Shown here piece after piece: positions 27,675 to 38,533 of a DNA stretch of 64,000 nucleotides. The stretch spans positions 186,001-250,000 of the forward strand of contig NZ_JAFMPY010000004.1 in NCBI RefSeq assembly GCF_017353515.1. Reading direction: 5' to 3'. Under the pieces are notes generated by a model. The model was not told the DNA's origin, searched no databases, and saw only the letters and a list, made by a program, of their open reading frames with translations. This DNA comes from Jiella sonneratiae. GTDB lineage: Bacteria > Pseudomonadota > Alphaproteobacteria > Rhizobiales > Rhizobiaceae. The position numbers and the translations under genes were made by a program. Within the stretch, counting starts at the first letter, position 1, and every line of letters starts with the position of its first letter.

Positions 27675-29111
27675 ATGCCGCACGAATATTCGACGATCAC
27701 CACCGGAATACCCGGTCTCGACCAGGTGTTGAAAGGCGGCTTCCCGGTTTCCAACATCTACGTTCTGAAGGGTGTCCCGGGGTCCGGCAAGACGACCGCG
27801 GCATTGCAGTTTCTTCGCGCCGGCGTCGAACAGGGGGAACGTTGCCTCTATGTCAGCCTCGCCCAGACCAGGGTCGAGCTGGAGCAGATCGCCGCCTCCC
27901 ACGACTGGAGCCTCGAGGGCATCGACATTGCGGAACTGTCGGCGTCGGAGGACGCGGCGATCGCCGTCGACCAGTCGATCTTCCAGACGGCCGATCTCAG
28001 GCTGGAGGAAACCCGCCGCGCCATCGTCACCGCGATCGACCGGTACAAGCCCCGCCGGGTCGTCTACGATTCCCTGCTCGAGGTCCGCGTCCTCACCGGC
28101 GACGACGCGCGCTTCCGCCGCGAGCTGATCGGCCTGAAGACCATTCTCTCCCAGCGCGCCATCACCGGCATCCTGATCGACACCGACACGGCGCAGGGGC
28201 ATTCGCGCGACGACGAGATCGAGGCGATCGCCCACGGCGTGATCCGCCTCGACAAGACGCTGCCCGACTACGGCGTGGCGCGGCGGCGCATCGAGGTCTC
28301 GAAGATGCGCGGCCGGCCGGTGGCGGACGGATACCACGACATGGTCATCCGCGAGGGCGACGGCGTCGTCTGCTTCCCGCGGATCGTGCCGAGGGTCGTT
28401 CCGGAGCAGACGAAGTCGCTCGACCTCATCAAGTCGGGCGTCGAGAATCTCGACAATCTGTTCGGCGGCGGCCAGGAGGCGGGTACGACGACGCTCGTCA
28501 TCGGCCAGGCCGGGACCGGAAAGTCGACCATGGCCTCGCTCTATGCGACGGCGGCGCTGAAGCGCGGCGAGCACGTCGCCCTGTTCCTGTTCGAGGAGCG
28601 GGTCGAGACCTTCTTCCGCCGCTCGGAAGGCCTCGGCATGGATCTTCGGGGCTTCGTCGACAACGGCCAGCTCCTCATCAAGGACTTCAATCCCGGCGAG
28701 GTCACGGCGGGCCAGTTCGGACAGATCGTCCAGGAGGAGGTCGGCAAGGATCGCACGCGCGTCGTGGTGATCGACAGCTTCACGGGCTATCTCAGCGCGC
28801 TTCCCAACCGGGACCAGGCCGTCCAGGACATCCAGTCGCTGCTGAAATTCCTGGCGCGTCGCGGCGTCCTGACGATGCTGATCGTCGCGCAGCACGGGCT
28901 GATCGGCGAAAACGTGTCGATCGACGTCGACGTCAGCTTTCTCGGTGATACGGTGCTGCTGCTTCGGATCGAAGAAGTGGGACATCAGTTGAAGCGCTCG
29001 ATCACGGCGGTCAAGAAGCGACATGGGCCGCATGCGATGAGCGTGCACGAGCTTTCCATCACCCCGGAAGGCGTCAGCGTCAGTCCCTCGGCGCTCGACA
29101 TGTCGCGATAG
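27675..29111 (+). CDS. KaiC-like two-domain RecA/DnaB-type ATPase
   Basis: A 478-residue protein with two tandem KaiC domains. The first has Walker A GVPGSGKTT (33-41), the second GQAGTGKST (277-285); the second domain also has FEERVETFFRR, where KaiC has its catalytic Glu pair, and VVVIDSFTGYLSAL as Walker B. The first domain has YVSLAQTR where the Glu pair would be, so only the second may hydrolyse ATP efficiently. Canonical KaiC autokinase residues are not obvious. No KaiA or KaiB is in the window; instead a histidine kinase and a receiver protein follow. It probably gates signalling in an ATP-dependent manner rather than keeping circadian time. Confidence 0.88.
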   Translation: MPHEYSTITTGIPGLDQVLKGGFPVSNIYVLKGVPGSGKTTAALQFLRAGVEQGERCLYVSLAQTRVELEQIAASHDWSLEGIDIAELSASEDAAIAVDQSIFQTADLRLEETRRAIVTAIDRYKPRRVVYDSLLEVRVLTGDDARFRRELIGLKTILSQRAITGILIDTDTAQGHSRDDEIEAIAHGVIRLDKTLPDYGVARRRIEVSKMRGRPVADGYHDMVIREGDGVVCFPRIVPRVVPEQTKSLDLIKSGVENLDNLFGGGQEAGTTTLVIGQAGTGKSTMASLYATAALKRGEHVALFLFEERVETFFRRSEGLGMDLRGFVDNGQLLIKDFNPGEVTAGQFGQIVQEEVGKDRTRVVVIDSFTGYLSALPNRDQAVQDIQSLLKFLARRGVLTMLIVAQHGLIGENVSIDVDVSFLGDTVLLLRIEEVGHQLKRSITAVKKRHGPHAMSVHELSITPEGVSVSPSALDMSR

Positions 29112-29124
29112 CGGGGAGTTGCCC

Positions 29125-30180
29125 TTGGCCACCGACCTCGAAGAGGTGCTCGTGCATGCGCCTTTTCGCAACGACTGCCGGATGCTGGCGAGCCTGTTCG
29201 AAACGCATGCCATCCCCGTCTTCCAGTGTACGGACGAGGAGACGCTGGCCGGCTTTCTGGGCGGGCAGTTGCCCGGGGCGCTGGTGATGACGCAGGAGGC
29301 GCTGACCGACCGGGCGATGGCGATCGTCCACGACCATCTGGCGGCGCAGCCCGAATGGTCGGAGCTGACGGTCTTCGTGCTGGTGGAGAAGGGCGCGTCG
29401 CAGGCCGCCATGGCGCGGCAGCTGGCGGACCGGTGGCCGGGCTCGCGGCAGGTCTTCTATCAGCGGCCGCTGGCGACGATCGAACTTCTGAGCGGCATCC
29501 AGACGGCGCTGCTGGCCCGGCTGCGGCAGCGCGACGTGCGCGACCACATGGCGCTCGAGCGCGAACTCCGGCACGAGCTGAACCACCGCGTCAAGAACAT
29601 CCTGGCGAGCGTCACCGCGATTTTCAGGATGACGGCGCGGGTCAGCGAAAGCCGCGACGACCTGACCGAGCGCTTCAGCGGCAGGCTGGCGACGCTCGGC
29701 AACGTCCATTCGGCCCTGTTCGAGTCGGGCGGCGAGGCGGTGGAGATGCGACAGCTGATATCCCTCGTCCTGTCGCCCTACGAAACCAGCGGCGGATCGC
29801 AATACGATCTCTCCGGGCCTCCGGTCAGCCTCAATAAGGACGCCGCCACCAGCCTCAGCCTGACGGTGCACGAACTGGCGACCAACGCCATCAAATATGG
29901 CGCCTGGTCGGTGCCGAGCGGGCGGATTTCCGTCGCATGGCGGATCGACGGTTCGGAATTTTCGCTCAGCTGGCGGGAAACCGGCGGGCCGAAACTCGTC
30001 GAGCCGACCCGCCGGGGCTACGGTACCCGCTATATCCGCAGCGCGCTGCAGACGCTTTTCGGCAATCCGCCGGACCTGCGCTTCGAGCCCGGCGGGCTGG
30101 TGGTCGAGGGGCACGGGCAGAGGAGCCGCGTCGAAGCCGCTCCGCGGCCGGATCGATATGCGGGCGAAGACGTTGGTTGA
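29125..30180 (+). CDS. HWE/HisKA_2-type histidine kinase with N-terminal receiver-like domain
   Basis: A 351-residue cytoplasmic kinase. The N-terminal 125 residues resemble a receiver fold without a clear phosphoacceptor Asp. The H-box is RHELNHRVKN with the phosphorylated His at about residue 154, and the N-box is HELATNAIKYG, as in HWE/HisKA_2 kinases. The TTG at 29125 has GGGGAG 6 nt upstream, which supports it; a TTG at 29119 is too close to the ribosome-binding site. It lies 13 bp after the kaiC-like gene and 24 bp before a receiver gene, so the three form one signalling operon. No transmembrane segment. Confidence 0.85.
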   Translation: MATDLEEVLVHAPFRNDCRMLASLFETHAIPVFQCTDEETLAGFLGGQLPGALVMTQEALTDRAMAIVHDHLAAQPEWSELTVFVLVEKGASQAAMARQLADRWPGSRQVFYQRPLATIELLSGIQTALLARLRQRDVRDHMALERELRHELNHRVKNILASVTAIFRMTARVSESRDDLTERFSGRLATLGNVHSALFESGGEAVEMRQLISLVLSPYETSGGSQYDLSGPPVSLNKDAATSLSLTVHELATNAIKYGAWSVPSGRISVAWRIDGSEFSLSWRETGGPKLVEPTRRGYGTRYIRSALQTLFGNPPDLRFEPGGLVVEGHGQRSRVEAAPRPDRYAGEDVG

Positions 30181-30204
30181 TGCTGTTCGAGCGGACCGGG
30201 GGTC

Positions 30205-30561
30205 ATGAGAGTTTTCTGTCTGGAAGATAACCCGCTGGTGGCGCTCGATCTGGAAATGATGATCGAGGACGCCGGCCACGAGTGCGTCGGTTCGGCCGGC
30301 AGTTTCGCCGAGGCGCGGTCCATGTGGCAGGATCTCGATCTCGACCTGGTCTTCATCGACATCGATCTGACCGACGGAAAGACCGGGATCGACGCCGCGC
30401 GCTGGCTGCGCGAGCGGGGCACGGCGGGATGTTTCGTGACCGGCCAGACCGAACTTGCCGAAGCGCATCGCGACCTCGTCGTCGAGATCGTGACCAAACC
30501 CATCGACGAGAAGGCCATCGAACGCGTCCTCGCGCTCGTCCAGCAGTCGGGCAGTTCGTGA
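30205..30561 (+). CDS. Stand-alone response-regulator receiver
   Basis: A 118-residue single-domain receiver. The acidic pair is in FCLEDN, the phosphoacceptor is Asp52 in FIDIDL, the conserved Thr is in FVTGQT and the Lys in TKPID. There is no output domain, so it likely works by protein-protein contact, possibly as a phosphate sink or shuttle for the HWE kinase encoded just upstream. It ends the kaiC-kinase-receiver operon; the following SDR is convergent. Confidence 0.9.
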   Translation: MRVFCLEDNPLVALDLEMMIEDAGHECVGSAGSFAEARSMWQDLDLDLVFIDIDLTDGKTGIDAARWLRERGTAGCFVTGQTELAEAHRDLVVEIVTKPIDEKAIERVLALVQQSGSS

Positions 30562-30622
30562 AGCCCGGACGGGCGGCGCATCCGGTCGTCTGTCGGAACG
30601 CTCCCGGAGCGGCGGGTGCCGC

Positions 30623-31387
30623 CTACCAGCAGACGAAACCGCCGTCGACGATCAGGTCGATGCCGGTGACGAAGGAGGCGGCGCGGCTCGACAGGAACAC
30701 CGCCGGACCGACCATCTCGTCGACGCCGGCCATGCGCGCCATCGGCGTCGTCTCCTCGAAGATCTTGCGCTGCTCGGCGACCTCGGGCCGCAGATTCATC
30801 GGCGTCAGCGTGTAGCCGGGGCTGATGGCGTTCACCCGGACGCCGCGGGTCGCCCATTCCATGGCGAGGCTCTTGGTCAGGTGGATCACGCCGGCCTTGG
30901 AGGTGTTGTAGTGGGCCTGCAGAAGCCCGCGGTTGACGATCGAGCCGGACATCGACGCAATGTTGACGATCGAGCCCCGGCCGGCCTTCAGCATGGCCCG
31001 GCCCTCGGCCTGCGCCGACAGGAACAGGCCGGTGAGGTTGACGTCGAGCATGTGGCGCCACTGTTCCTCGGGCATCTCCTCGGCGGCGGTGGCGTTGGCG
31101 ATGCCGGCGGCGTTGACGGCAAGGCTCAGGGTTCCCAGTCCGGCCTCGACCTTCGCCATCGCCGTGTCGATGTCGCCGGCCCGCGTCACGTCGCCTTCGA
31201 TGGCGAGCGCCCTGCGGCCGAGCGCCTCGATCCGCGCGACGGTCTCGGGAAGGCCGGCGCTGCCCGGCCGGTCGAAGCCGGCGACGTCGGCGCCGGCTTG
31301 CGCGAGGCCGACGGCGATCGCCTGGCCGATGCCGCTGCCGGCGCCGGTGACGAAGGCGATCTCGCCGGAGAGGTCGAAGAGTGTCAT
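30623..31387 (-). CDS. Short-chain dehydrogenase/reductase (last gene of the polyol operon)
   Basis: A 254-residue classical SDR: VTGAGSGIGQAIA (NAD-binding), VNAAGIANAT (NNAG position) and YNTSKAGVIHLTKSLA (YxxxK catalytic pair). It should oxidise a polyol or hydroxyl-sugar, possibly feeding the kinase and transketolase of the same operon. It lies 65 bp downstream of the transporter ATPase gene on the same strand. The substrate is inferred from context only. Confidence 0.85.
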   Translation of the reverse strand: MTLFDLSGEIAFVTGAGSGIGQAIAVGLAQAGADVAGFDRPGSAGLPETVARIEALGRRALAIEGDVTRAGDIDTAMAKVEAGLGTLSLAVNAAGIANATAAEEMPEEQWRHMLDVNLTGLFLSAQAEGRAMLKAGRGSIVNIASMSGSIVNRGLLQAHYNTSKAGVIHLTKSLAMEWATRGVRVNAISPGYTLTPMNLRPEVAEQRKIFEETTPMARMAGVDEMVGPAVFLSSRAASFVTGIDLIVDGGFVCW

Positions 31388-31452
31388 GGGGTCGCTCCGC
31401 TTGCAGAGGATGGGATGAGGGGATGGCGGCGATGGCTGCGATCGGCCGGCGG

Positions 31453-32973
<1,521 letters not shown>

Positions 32974-33118
32974 CGGCGTCGTCCCTGAAATGCTGTCGAT
33001 CGGGGATTGCGGGCCGGCGGGGGGACCGATGGTCCGGGGTCCCGTCGCCGCCGGCTGCCTTTCCGGCGAACCGGACGAGGGAGCGCCGCCTCGCGGCGGC
33101 GCCCGTTCGGCTGGCAGC

Positions 33119-34054
33119 TTACGGATGGTCCTTCAGGAACGGCTCGACATTGTCCTTGGTGGTCAGCGTTGCGTCCTGGAGCTGCATCGCCGGCACCTCC
33201 TCGCCCTTGGCCAGCTTGATCGCCGAATCCAGCGCCAGCCTGCCCATCAGCTGCGTCTGCTGGGTCATGGTCGCGGCAAGCGTGCCGGACTTCACCGCCT
33301 CGAGCCCGGCGACGTCGCCGTCGAAGCCGACGACGATGACGTCACCGAGATTGCCGACCTTGGCAGCCTGGGCTGCCCCCAGCGCCAGGGCGTCGGCCTG
33401 GCCCCAGAAGATCGAGATCTCAGGGTTCCGCTGGATCATCGCCTGGGCGATGTTGAACCCCTCGTCCTGCATCCACTGATTGCTGGCCTGCTTGGCGACC
33501 TCCTCGATGCCCGGGCAGTCCTTCATGGCTTCCGAAAAGCCCTTGTCGCGGTCGATCTGCGGCGTCGTGCCGATCTGGCCCTGGATTTCTGCGAGCTTTC
33601 CCTTGCCGCCGGACTGCTTGCAGACCCAGTCGCCGAGCGTCTTCGCCGCGGCGACGCTGTCGGTGGCGATGAAGGTGTCGGCCGGCGCGTCCGGCGGGTT
33701 GCGGTCGACCGCGACGACCGGGATTTTCGCCTTCTTGGCGGCTTCGACCGGCACGCTCGCCGCGGTGGCGCCGGCGGGGATGTAGATCAGCGCGTCGACG
33801 TTGCGGGTGATCAGGTCCTGGATCTGGCTGACCTGGGTGGCGCTGTCGCCGCCGGCATCGACGGTGACGACCGTGACGCCCTTCTCCTTGCCTTCCTTCT
33901 CCACCGACTGCTTGATCTGGTTGAAGAAGTCGGCCTGGAGATTGGCGACGGCGAGGCCGATCGTCATGTCCTCGGCCTGCGCCCTCACCGTGCCTGCCAT
34001 GGCGACGCCGGCGACGAGCAGGCCGGCTGCCGTTGTCTTCAGTGTCCTCAGCAT
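33119..34054 (-). CDS. Sugar ABC transporter, periplasmic substrate-binding protein
   Basis: A 311-residue protein with a signal peptide (LKTTAAGLLVAGVAMAGTVRAQA) and a type I periplasmic binding fold of the RbsB group (IGLAVANLQADFFNQIKQ, TRNVDALIYIPAG, NQWMQDEGFNIAQAMIQ). It binds the sugar or polyol and delivers it to the permease. The gene sits between the ATPase and permease genes, an RbsABC-type arrangement. The ligand cannot be predicted. Confidence 0.92.
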   Translation of the reverse strand: MLRTLKTTAAGLLVAGVAMAGTVRAQAEDMTIGLAVANLQADFFNQIKQSVEKEGKEKGVTVVTVDAGGDSATQVSQIQDLITRNVDALIYIPAGATAASVPVEAAKKAKIPVVAVDRNPPDAPADTFIATDSVAAAKTLGDWVCKQSGGKGKLAEIQGQIGTTPQIDRDKGFSEAMKDCPGIEEVAKQASNQWMQDEGFNIAQAMIQRNPEISIFWGQADALALGAAQAAKVGNLGDVIVVGFDGDVAGLEAVKSGTLAATMTQQTQLMGRLALDSAIKLAKGEEVPAMQLQDATLTTKDNVEPFLKDHP

Positions 34055-34131
34055 TCTTTGCCTCCCTGGATGATCTCGGGTGAAGGAGAAAAGAGCCGCC
34101 GCGCCCCCGAGGCCGGCATGGCGGCCCCGGT

Positions 34132-35112
34132 TCACTTGCGCTCGCGGCTCATCGTGTCGAAGGTGACGGCAAGCGCGATGACGGCACCGATGACCACCAT
34201 CTGGAAGAAGGGCGAGACGCCGACGAGGTTGAGACCGTTGCGCAGGACGCCGATGATCAGCACGCCGATCAGCGTGCCGGCGATCGAGCCGACGCCGCCG
34301 ACGAGGCTGGCGCCGCCGATCACCACGGCGGCAATGGTGTCGAGCTCGATGCCGAGGCCGGCGCTCGGCTGCGAGGAGTCGAGGCGGGCCGCGAGGGTCA
34401 CCGCCGCGACACCCGCAAGGGCGCCGGAGACGACATAAGTGAGGATGGTGTAGCGCCGGACGTCGATGCCGGCGAGGCGTGCGACTTCCGGGTTGCCGCC
34501 GATGGCGAAGAGGTTTCGCCCGGTGGCGCGGTAGCGCAGGAAGATCCCGGCGACGATCATCAGCACCACGAAGACCGTCACCGTCACCGAAAAGAAGCCG
34601 AGATGGCGGACGGTGGCGAGATTGGTGAACCAGTCGGGATAGCCGACGATCTGGCGCCCGTCGGTCAGAAGGTTGGCGAGACCGCGCGCCACCGACATGA
34701 TGGCCAGCGTCGCGATGAAGGCGGGCAAGCGGGCAAAGGTGATGAGACAGCCGGAGACCAGGCCGCAGGCCGCGCCGGTGAGGACGCCGAGCACCATCGC
34801 GAGGGGAAGCGGCAGGCCGGCCATCCGCTCCAGCCAGCCCATCGACATCATCGAAAGCGCCAGCACCGAACCGACCGACAGGTCGATGCCGCCGATGATG
34901 ATCACCATCGTCATGCCGATCGCCAGGATGCCCAGCACCGTCACCTGATCGAGCACGTTCAGCGCATTGCGGATCGACAGGAAGTATTGCGACGCGAAGC
35001 TGAAGGCGATGCACAAGAGCACCAGCCCGATCAGCGGTCCGGCGACGCCGCCGAACGCGATGCGCGGAAGCAGGTTCCGCTTGGCCCGGGGGCTGGTCAC
35101 TTCGGTGGTCAA
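34132..35112 (-). CDS. Sugar ABC transporter, permease (RbsC/XylH type)
   Basis: A 326-residue integral membrane protein with eight to ten hydrophobic segments. The stretches GIDLSVGSVLALSMM and IGGASLVGGVGSIAGTLIGV are typical of the RbsC family. It forms the inner-membrane channel for the ABC importer. It is the fourth gene of the operon, between the FGGY kinase and the binding protein. Confidence 0.93.
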   Translation of the reverse strand: MTTEVTSPRAKRNLLPRIAFGGVAGPLIGLVLLCIAFSFASQYFLSIRNALNVLDQVTVLGILAIGMTMVIIIGGIDLSVGSVLALSMMSMGWLERMAGLPLPLAMVLGVLTGAACGLVSGCLITFARLPAFIATLAIMSVARGLANLLTDGRQIVGYPDWFTNLATVRHLGFFSVTVTVFVVLMIVAGIFLRYRATGRNLFAIGGNPEVARLAGIDVRRYTILTYVVSGALAGVAAVTLAARLDSSQPSAGLGIELDTIAAVVIGGASLVGGVGSIAGTLIGVLIIGVLRNGLNLVGVSPFFQMVVIGAVIALAVTFDTMSRERK

Positions 35113-35146
35113 GGGGTCTCCTCCCGTTCGCTTCTGTGGCCGCCCG

Positions 35147-36640
35147 TCAGGCGCCGGCGCCGCCGCGCCCGGCCGTCAGCGCCCGTTCGACGGCCCGGTG
35201 CCAGGTCGCGCGCCGGGCGGTGCGGTCCGCTTCGGCGACCTGCGGCGCGAACCGCATCGCGACCTCCTGCCGGGCGGCATCCTCGTCCGCGTTCCAGACG
35301 CCCGCGGCGAGCCCCGCGAGGCGTGCGGCCCCATAGGCGGAGGACGCCGAGACGCTCGGCCGCATGACCGTCAGGCCCGCGAGATCGGCCTGCAGCTGCA
35401 TCAATGCGTCGTTCGCCGACGGGCCGCCGTCGGCATGAAGTTCGGTGATTGTCGAGCCGGTGGTCCGCTCGACCGACAGAACGACGTCGGCGACCTGATG
35501 CGGGATCGATTCCAGCCCGGCCCTGAGGATCGTCGCGCGCGCGGTGCCGAGCTTGAATCCCGACAGGAGGGCGGTCGCCCCGTCGTCCCAATAGGGCGCG
35601 CCGAGGCCGTTGAAGGCGGGGACGAGGCAGACGTCGGTCGGCGCCGAGCCGACGGCTTCGGCGATCAGCCGGTCCATCGGCATGGCGAAGACGTCGGCGA
35701 GCCAGCGCAGCGTCGCGCCGGCCGAGCGGATGTTGCCCTCGGCGGCGAAGGCGGGGGACGCGCCCGCCACCTGCCAGGCGATGGTCAGGCAGGTCCCAGC
35801 ATCCATCCCGCCCGTCGGCTCGCCGATCAGCCCCATCACCGACGAGCCGGTCCCGTAGGTCGCCTTGACCGAGCCGGGCATCCGCACGCCGTGGCCGTAG
35901 AGCGCGGCATGCGAGTCGCCGAGGATCGCGGTGACGGGGGTGCCTTCCTTCAGCGGCGGCAGGCCGCGGACCGCGGGGAAGGGGCCGGTGGATGGGGTGA
36001 CGCGCGGCAGGACTTCGGCCGGAATGGAAAAGCCCTCGCACAGCTCCTCGGACCAGACGCCGCGGGCGGTATCGAGGAGCTGGGTGCGCGAGGCGTTGCC
36101 GATCTCGATCGCGTGGCCGCCGCCGAATTTCTGGACGAGCCAGGAATCGACCGTGCCGATCGCCAGCTCTCCCGCGCGGCTGCGGTCGCGGCCGGGATCG
36201 TAGGCGTCGAGCAGCCAGCGCGCCTTCAGCGCCGAGAACATCGGATCGAGCGGCAGGCCGCTGATCCGGCGGACGCGCTCCCGGAACGCCGGCGTGCCGA
36301 GCCGGCCGGCGAGATCGCTGGTCCGCTGATCCTGCCAGGAGAGAAGCGGCGAGATCGCCTCGCCGGTCCTGCGGTCCCACAGAAGGATGGACTCGCGCTG
36401 CGTCGACAGGCCGACGGCGACGACGCGCCCGGCGTCGATGCCCGTGAGCGTGGCTGCGACCGCCGCGGCGACGCTCTGCCACAGCGCCTCCGGATCCTGC
36501 TCGACCCAGCCGGGTTTCGGGCAGCTCTCGCCGAGCGGCGCCGATCCGCTGGCGACCACCGCGCCTGCCGCATCGACGAGCAGGCACTTGGTCGAGCTGG
36601 TTCCCTGGTCGATCGCCAGGATGGCGTCGGCGCGCGCCAT
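35147..36640 (-). CDS. FGGY-family carbohydrate kinase
   Basis: A 497-residue kinase of the glycerol/xylulose/ribulokinase superfamily. AIDQGTSSTKCLLVD is the N-terminal phosphate-binding motif, GDSHAALYGHG and ATYGTGSSVM belong to the FGGY core, and LHADGGPSANDALMQLQAD is the adenosine-binding segment. It should phosphorylate a ketose or polyol before transketolase cleavage. It is 5 bp downstream of the transketolase C-terminal subunit gene. A split transketolase next to an FGGY kinase is the signature of the D-apulose kinase / apulose-4-phosphate transketolase route; the actual substrate is inference. Confidence 0.9.
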   Translation of the reverse strand: MARADAILAIDQGTSSTKCLLVDAAGAVVASGSAPLGESCPKPGWVEQDPEALWQSVAAAVAATLTGIDAGRVVAVGLSTQRESILLWDRRTGEAISPLLSWQDQRTSDLAGRLGTPAFRERVRRISGLPLDPMFSALKARWLLDAYDPGRDRSRAGELAIGTVDSWLVQKFGGGHAIEIGNASRTQLLDTARGVWSEELCEGFSIPAEVLPRVTPSTGPFPAVRGLPPLKEGTPVTAILGDSHAALYGHGVRMPGSVKATYGTGSSVMGLIGEPTGGMDAGTCLTIAWQVAGASPAFAAEGNIRSAGATLRWLADVFAMPMDRLIAEAVGSAPTDVCLVPAFNGLGAPYWDDGATALLSGFKLGTARATILRAGLESIPHQVADVVLSVERTTGSTITELHADGGPSANDALMQLQADLAGLTVMRPSVSASSAYGAARLAGLAAGVWNADEDAARQEVAMRFAPQVAEADRTARRATWHRAVERALTAGRGGAGA

Positions 36641-36645
36641 GGCCT

Positions 36646-37596
36646 TCAGGCCGCCAGCTCGCGGGCCGCCCTGGCGATCCCCGCGGCGTTCAGCCCGAAA
36701 TGGTCGAGCAGGAAGGCGGCGTCCCCGGTCGGCGCGAAGGCGTCGACGCCGAGGATGCGCATGCGGGCGGGATGCGCCTCGGCGAGCACCTCGGCGACCG
36801 CGCCGCCGAGCCCGCCCTGCGGCACGCCTTCTTCCGCCGTGACGATGCCGCGGGTCTCGCGCGCGGCCCGGATCAGGCAGGCCCTGTCGAGCGGCGCCAG
36901 CGAGGAGACGTTGATCACCCGGGCCGAGATGCCCTCGGCGGCGAGCTCCTCGGCGGCCCGGAGCGCCCGAGACACCAGCGTGCCGGTGGCGACGAGCGTG
37001 ACGTCGGAGCCCTGGCGCAACTCGTCGGCCCTTCCGACGACGAAGCCCTCGCTCTCCCTCGACACCGCCGGAACCTTGAAGCGTCCGACGCGCATGAACA
37101 CCGGGCCGGCGGCGGCCGCGGCCCAGCGCACCGCCTCGGCGGTCTGGAACGGATCGGCGGGAACGAGGATCGTCAGGTCGTGGATCGCCCGCATCCAGGC
37201 GAGATCCTCGATCGAATGGTGGGTCGGGCCGAGTTCGCCATAGGCCATGCCGGGGCTCATGCCGCAGAGGACCATGTGGTAGCCGTTGTAGGCGGCATCG
37301 ACCTTCACCTGCTCCATCGCGCGGCCGGTGAGGAAGGGCGAGGCACTGCAGACGAAGGGAACCAGCCCGGCATTGGCGAGACCGGCGCCGACCCCGACCA
37401 TGTTCTGCTCGGCGATGCCGACATTGACGAGACGATCGGGGAACGCGGCCTCGAACTCCTTGAGGTTGGACGAGCCGACGGAATCGTTGCAGACGGCAAC
37501 GATCCGCTCGTCGGCGCGGGCGAGCGCGATCAGCGTCTCGGCGAAGGCCTTGCGGCAGTCGAATTCGGCCGTCTGGGTCATCGTCTCGCTCGTCAT
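36646..37596 (-). CDS. Transketolase C-terminal subunit (split transketolase)
   Basis: A 316-residue protein with the pyrimidine-binding and C-terminal domains of transketolase: FVNVGIAEQNMVGVGAGLA-like segment (RLVNVGIAEQN with the thiamine-activating Glu), and GELGPTHHSIEDLAWMRA. It pairs with the N-terminal subunit encoded upstream, with an ATGA overlap (37593-37596). The complex uses thiamine diphosphate to transfer two-carbon units. Split enzymes of this type usually serve a dedicated sugar pathway, not the pentose phosphate pathway. Confidence 0.92.
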   Translation of the reverse strand: MTSETMTQTAEFDCRKAFAETLIALARADERIVAVCNDSVGSSNLKEFEAAFPDRLVNVGIAEQNMVGVGAGLANAGLVPFVCSASPFLTGRAMEQVKVDAAYNGYHMVLCGMSPGMAYGELGPTHHSIEDLAWMRAIHDLTILVPADPFQTAEAVRWAAAAAGPVFMRVGRFKVPAVSRESEGFVVGRADELRQGSDVTLVATGTLVSRALRAAEELAAEGISARVINVSSLAPLDRACLIRAARETRGIVTAEEGVPQGGLGGAVAEVLAEAHPARMRILGVDAFAPTGDAAFLLDHFGLNAAGIARAARELAA

Positions 37597-38462
37597 GCCA
37601 GTTCCTTCAGGGCGGCTTCGACCTCGCCGGCGCTCGGCACCTTGTGGTGCCATTCCACCCGGTCCTCGATGAACGAGACGCCCTTGCCCTTGACGGTCCG
37701 GGCGAGGACGAAGACCGGCTTGCCGTCGCCCGGCCGGGACAGGACGTCGAGCAGCGCCGCGTGGTCGTGCCCGTCGACCTCGCGCACCTCCCAGCCGAAG
37801 GCGGTGAACTTGTCGGCGAGCGGCGAGAGATCGTTGGTGTCGGCGGTGCGGGCGCCCTGCTGCAGGCCGTTGCGGTCGACGATGGCCGTCAGGTTCGACA
37901 GCTTCCGGTGGCCGGCGAACATCGCCGCCTCCCAGTTCGAGCCTTCCTGCAGTTCGCCGTCGCCGAGGACGCAGAAGGCGCGGAAGCCGAGCTTGCGGAT
38001 GCCCGAGCCGATGGCGGCGCCGACCGCGATCGGCAGACCGTGGCCGAGCGGCCCGGTATTCGCCTCGACTCCCGGCACCTTGCGGCGGTTTGGATGGCCG
38101 TTCAGCCGCGAGAGCGGCTGCATGAAGGTGTCGAGCTCTTCCTCCGCGAAGAAGCCGCGCCGGGCGAGGACGGTGTAGAGCGCGGCCGCACAGTGGCCCT
38201 TGGAGAGGATGAACCGGTCGCGGTCGGCCTTCTCCGGGTCGGCCGGATCGATCGCGAGAACCGAGAAGAACAACGTCGTCAGAATGTCAGTCACCGAAAG
38301 GTCGCCGCCGACGTGACCGAGGCCCGCGGCCCGGATGGTCGTCAGGATCCGGCGCCGGACCTGGCGCGCCTCTTCGGAGAGCGCCGCCGGCGTCATCGGT
38401 GCGACGGACTTAGCGGCGGGTTCGGCGGCGGGATCGGCGCCGGGCGCCTTCGGCATCGCCAT
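37593..38462 (-). CDS. Transketolase N-terminal subunit (split transketolase)
   Basis: A 289-residue thiamine-diphosphate-binding subunit. HVGGDLSVTDILTTLFF at about residue 52, KGHCAAALYTVLA and the GDGELQEGSNWEAAMFAG diphosphate-binding motif with Mg-binding Asp/Asn are clear. It is the first gene of a seven-gene minus-strand operon, downstream of a good promoter with a SorC-type operator. It forms the functional transketolase with the subunit encoded next. Confidence 0.92.
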   Translation of the reverse strand: MAMPKAPGADPAAEPAAKSVAPMTPAALSEEARQVRRRILTTIRAAGLGHVGGDLSVTDILTTLFFSVLAIDPADPEKADRDRFILSKGHCAAALYTVLARRGFFAEEELDTFMQPLSRLNGHPNRRKVPGVEANTGPLGHGLPIAVGAAIGSGIRKLGFRAFCVLGDGELQEGSNWEAAMFAGHRKLSNLTAIVDRNGLQQGARTADTNDLSPLADKFTAFGWEVREVDGHDHAALLDVLSRPGDGKPVFVLARTVKGKGVSFIEDRVEWHHKVPSAGEVEAALKELA

Positions 38463-38472
38463 TCACGGCTCC

Positions 38473-38533
38473 ATGAATATTTATTCATATCTGTATTGAT
38501 ATTCAGGCTAGAACGTGCTCCAAATCGCGTCAA
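38473..38533 (-). promoter_or_regulatory. Promoter and operator of the transketolase-transporter operon
   Basis: On the minus strand, TTGACG (38533-38528), 17 bp, then TAGCCT (38510-38505) form a sigma-70-type promoter. Just downstream lies a perfect inverted repeat ATGAATA-TT-TATTCAT (38473-38488), with a related TGAATAT half-site at 38498-38504. These AT-rich palindromes stand out in a GC-rich genome and sit between the operon and the divergent SorC gene, so they are the likely SorC-regulator binding site. Confidence 0.55.

Noticed and set aside
27135-29411. Long minus-strand frame across the kaiC-like gene
   Set aside because: Antisense to a well-supported ATPase gene with no protein domain.
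36646-38462. Housekeeping transketolase of the pentose phosphate pathway
   Set aside because: It is split in two subunits and embedded in an inducible transport operon.
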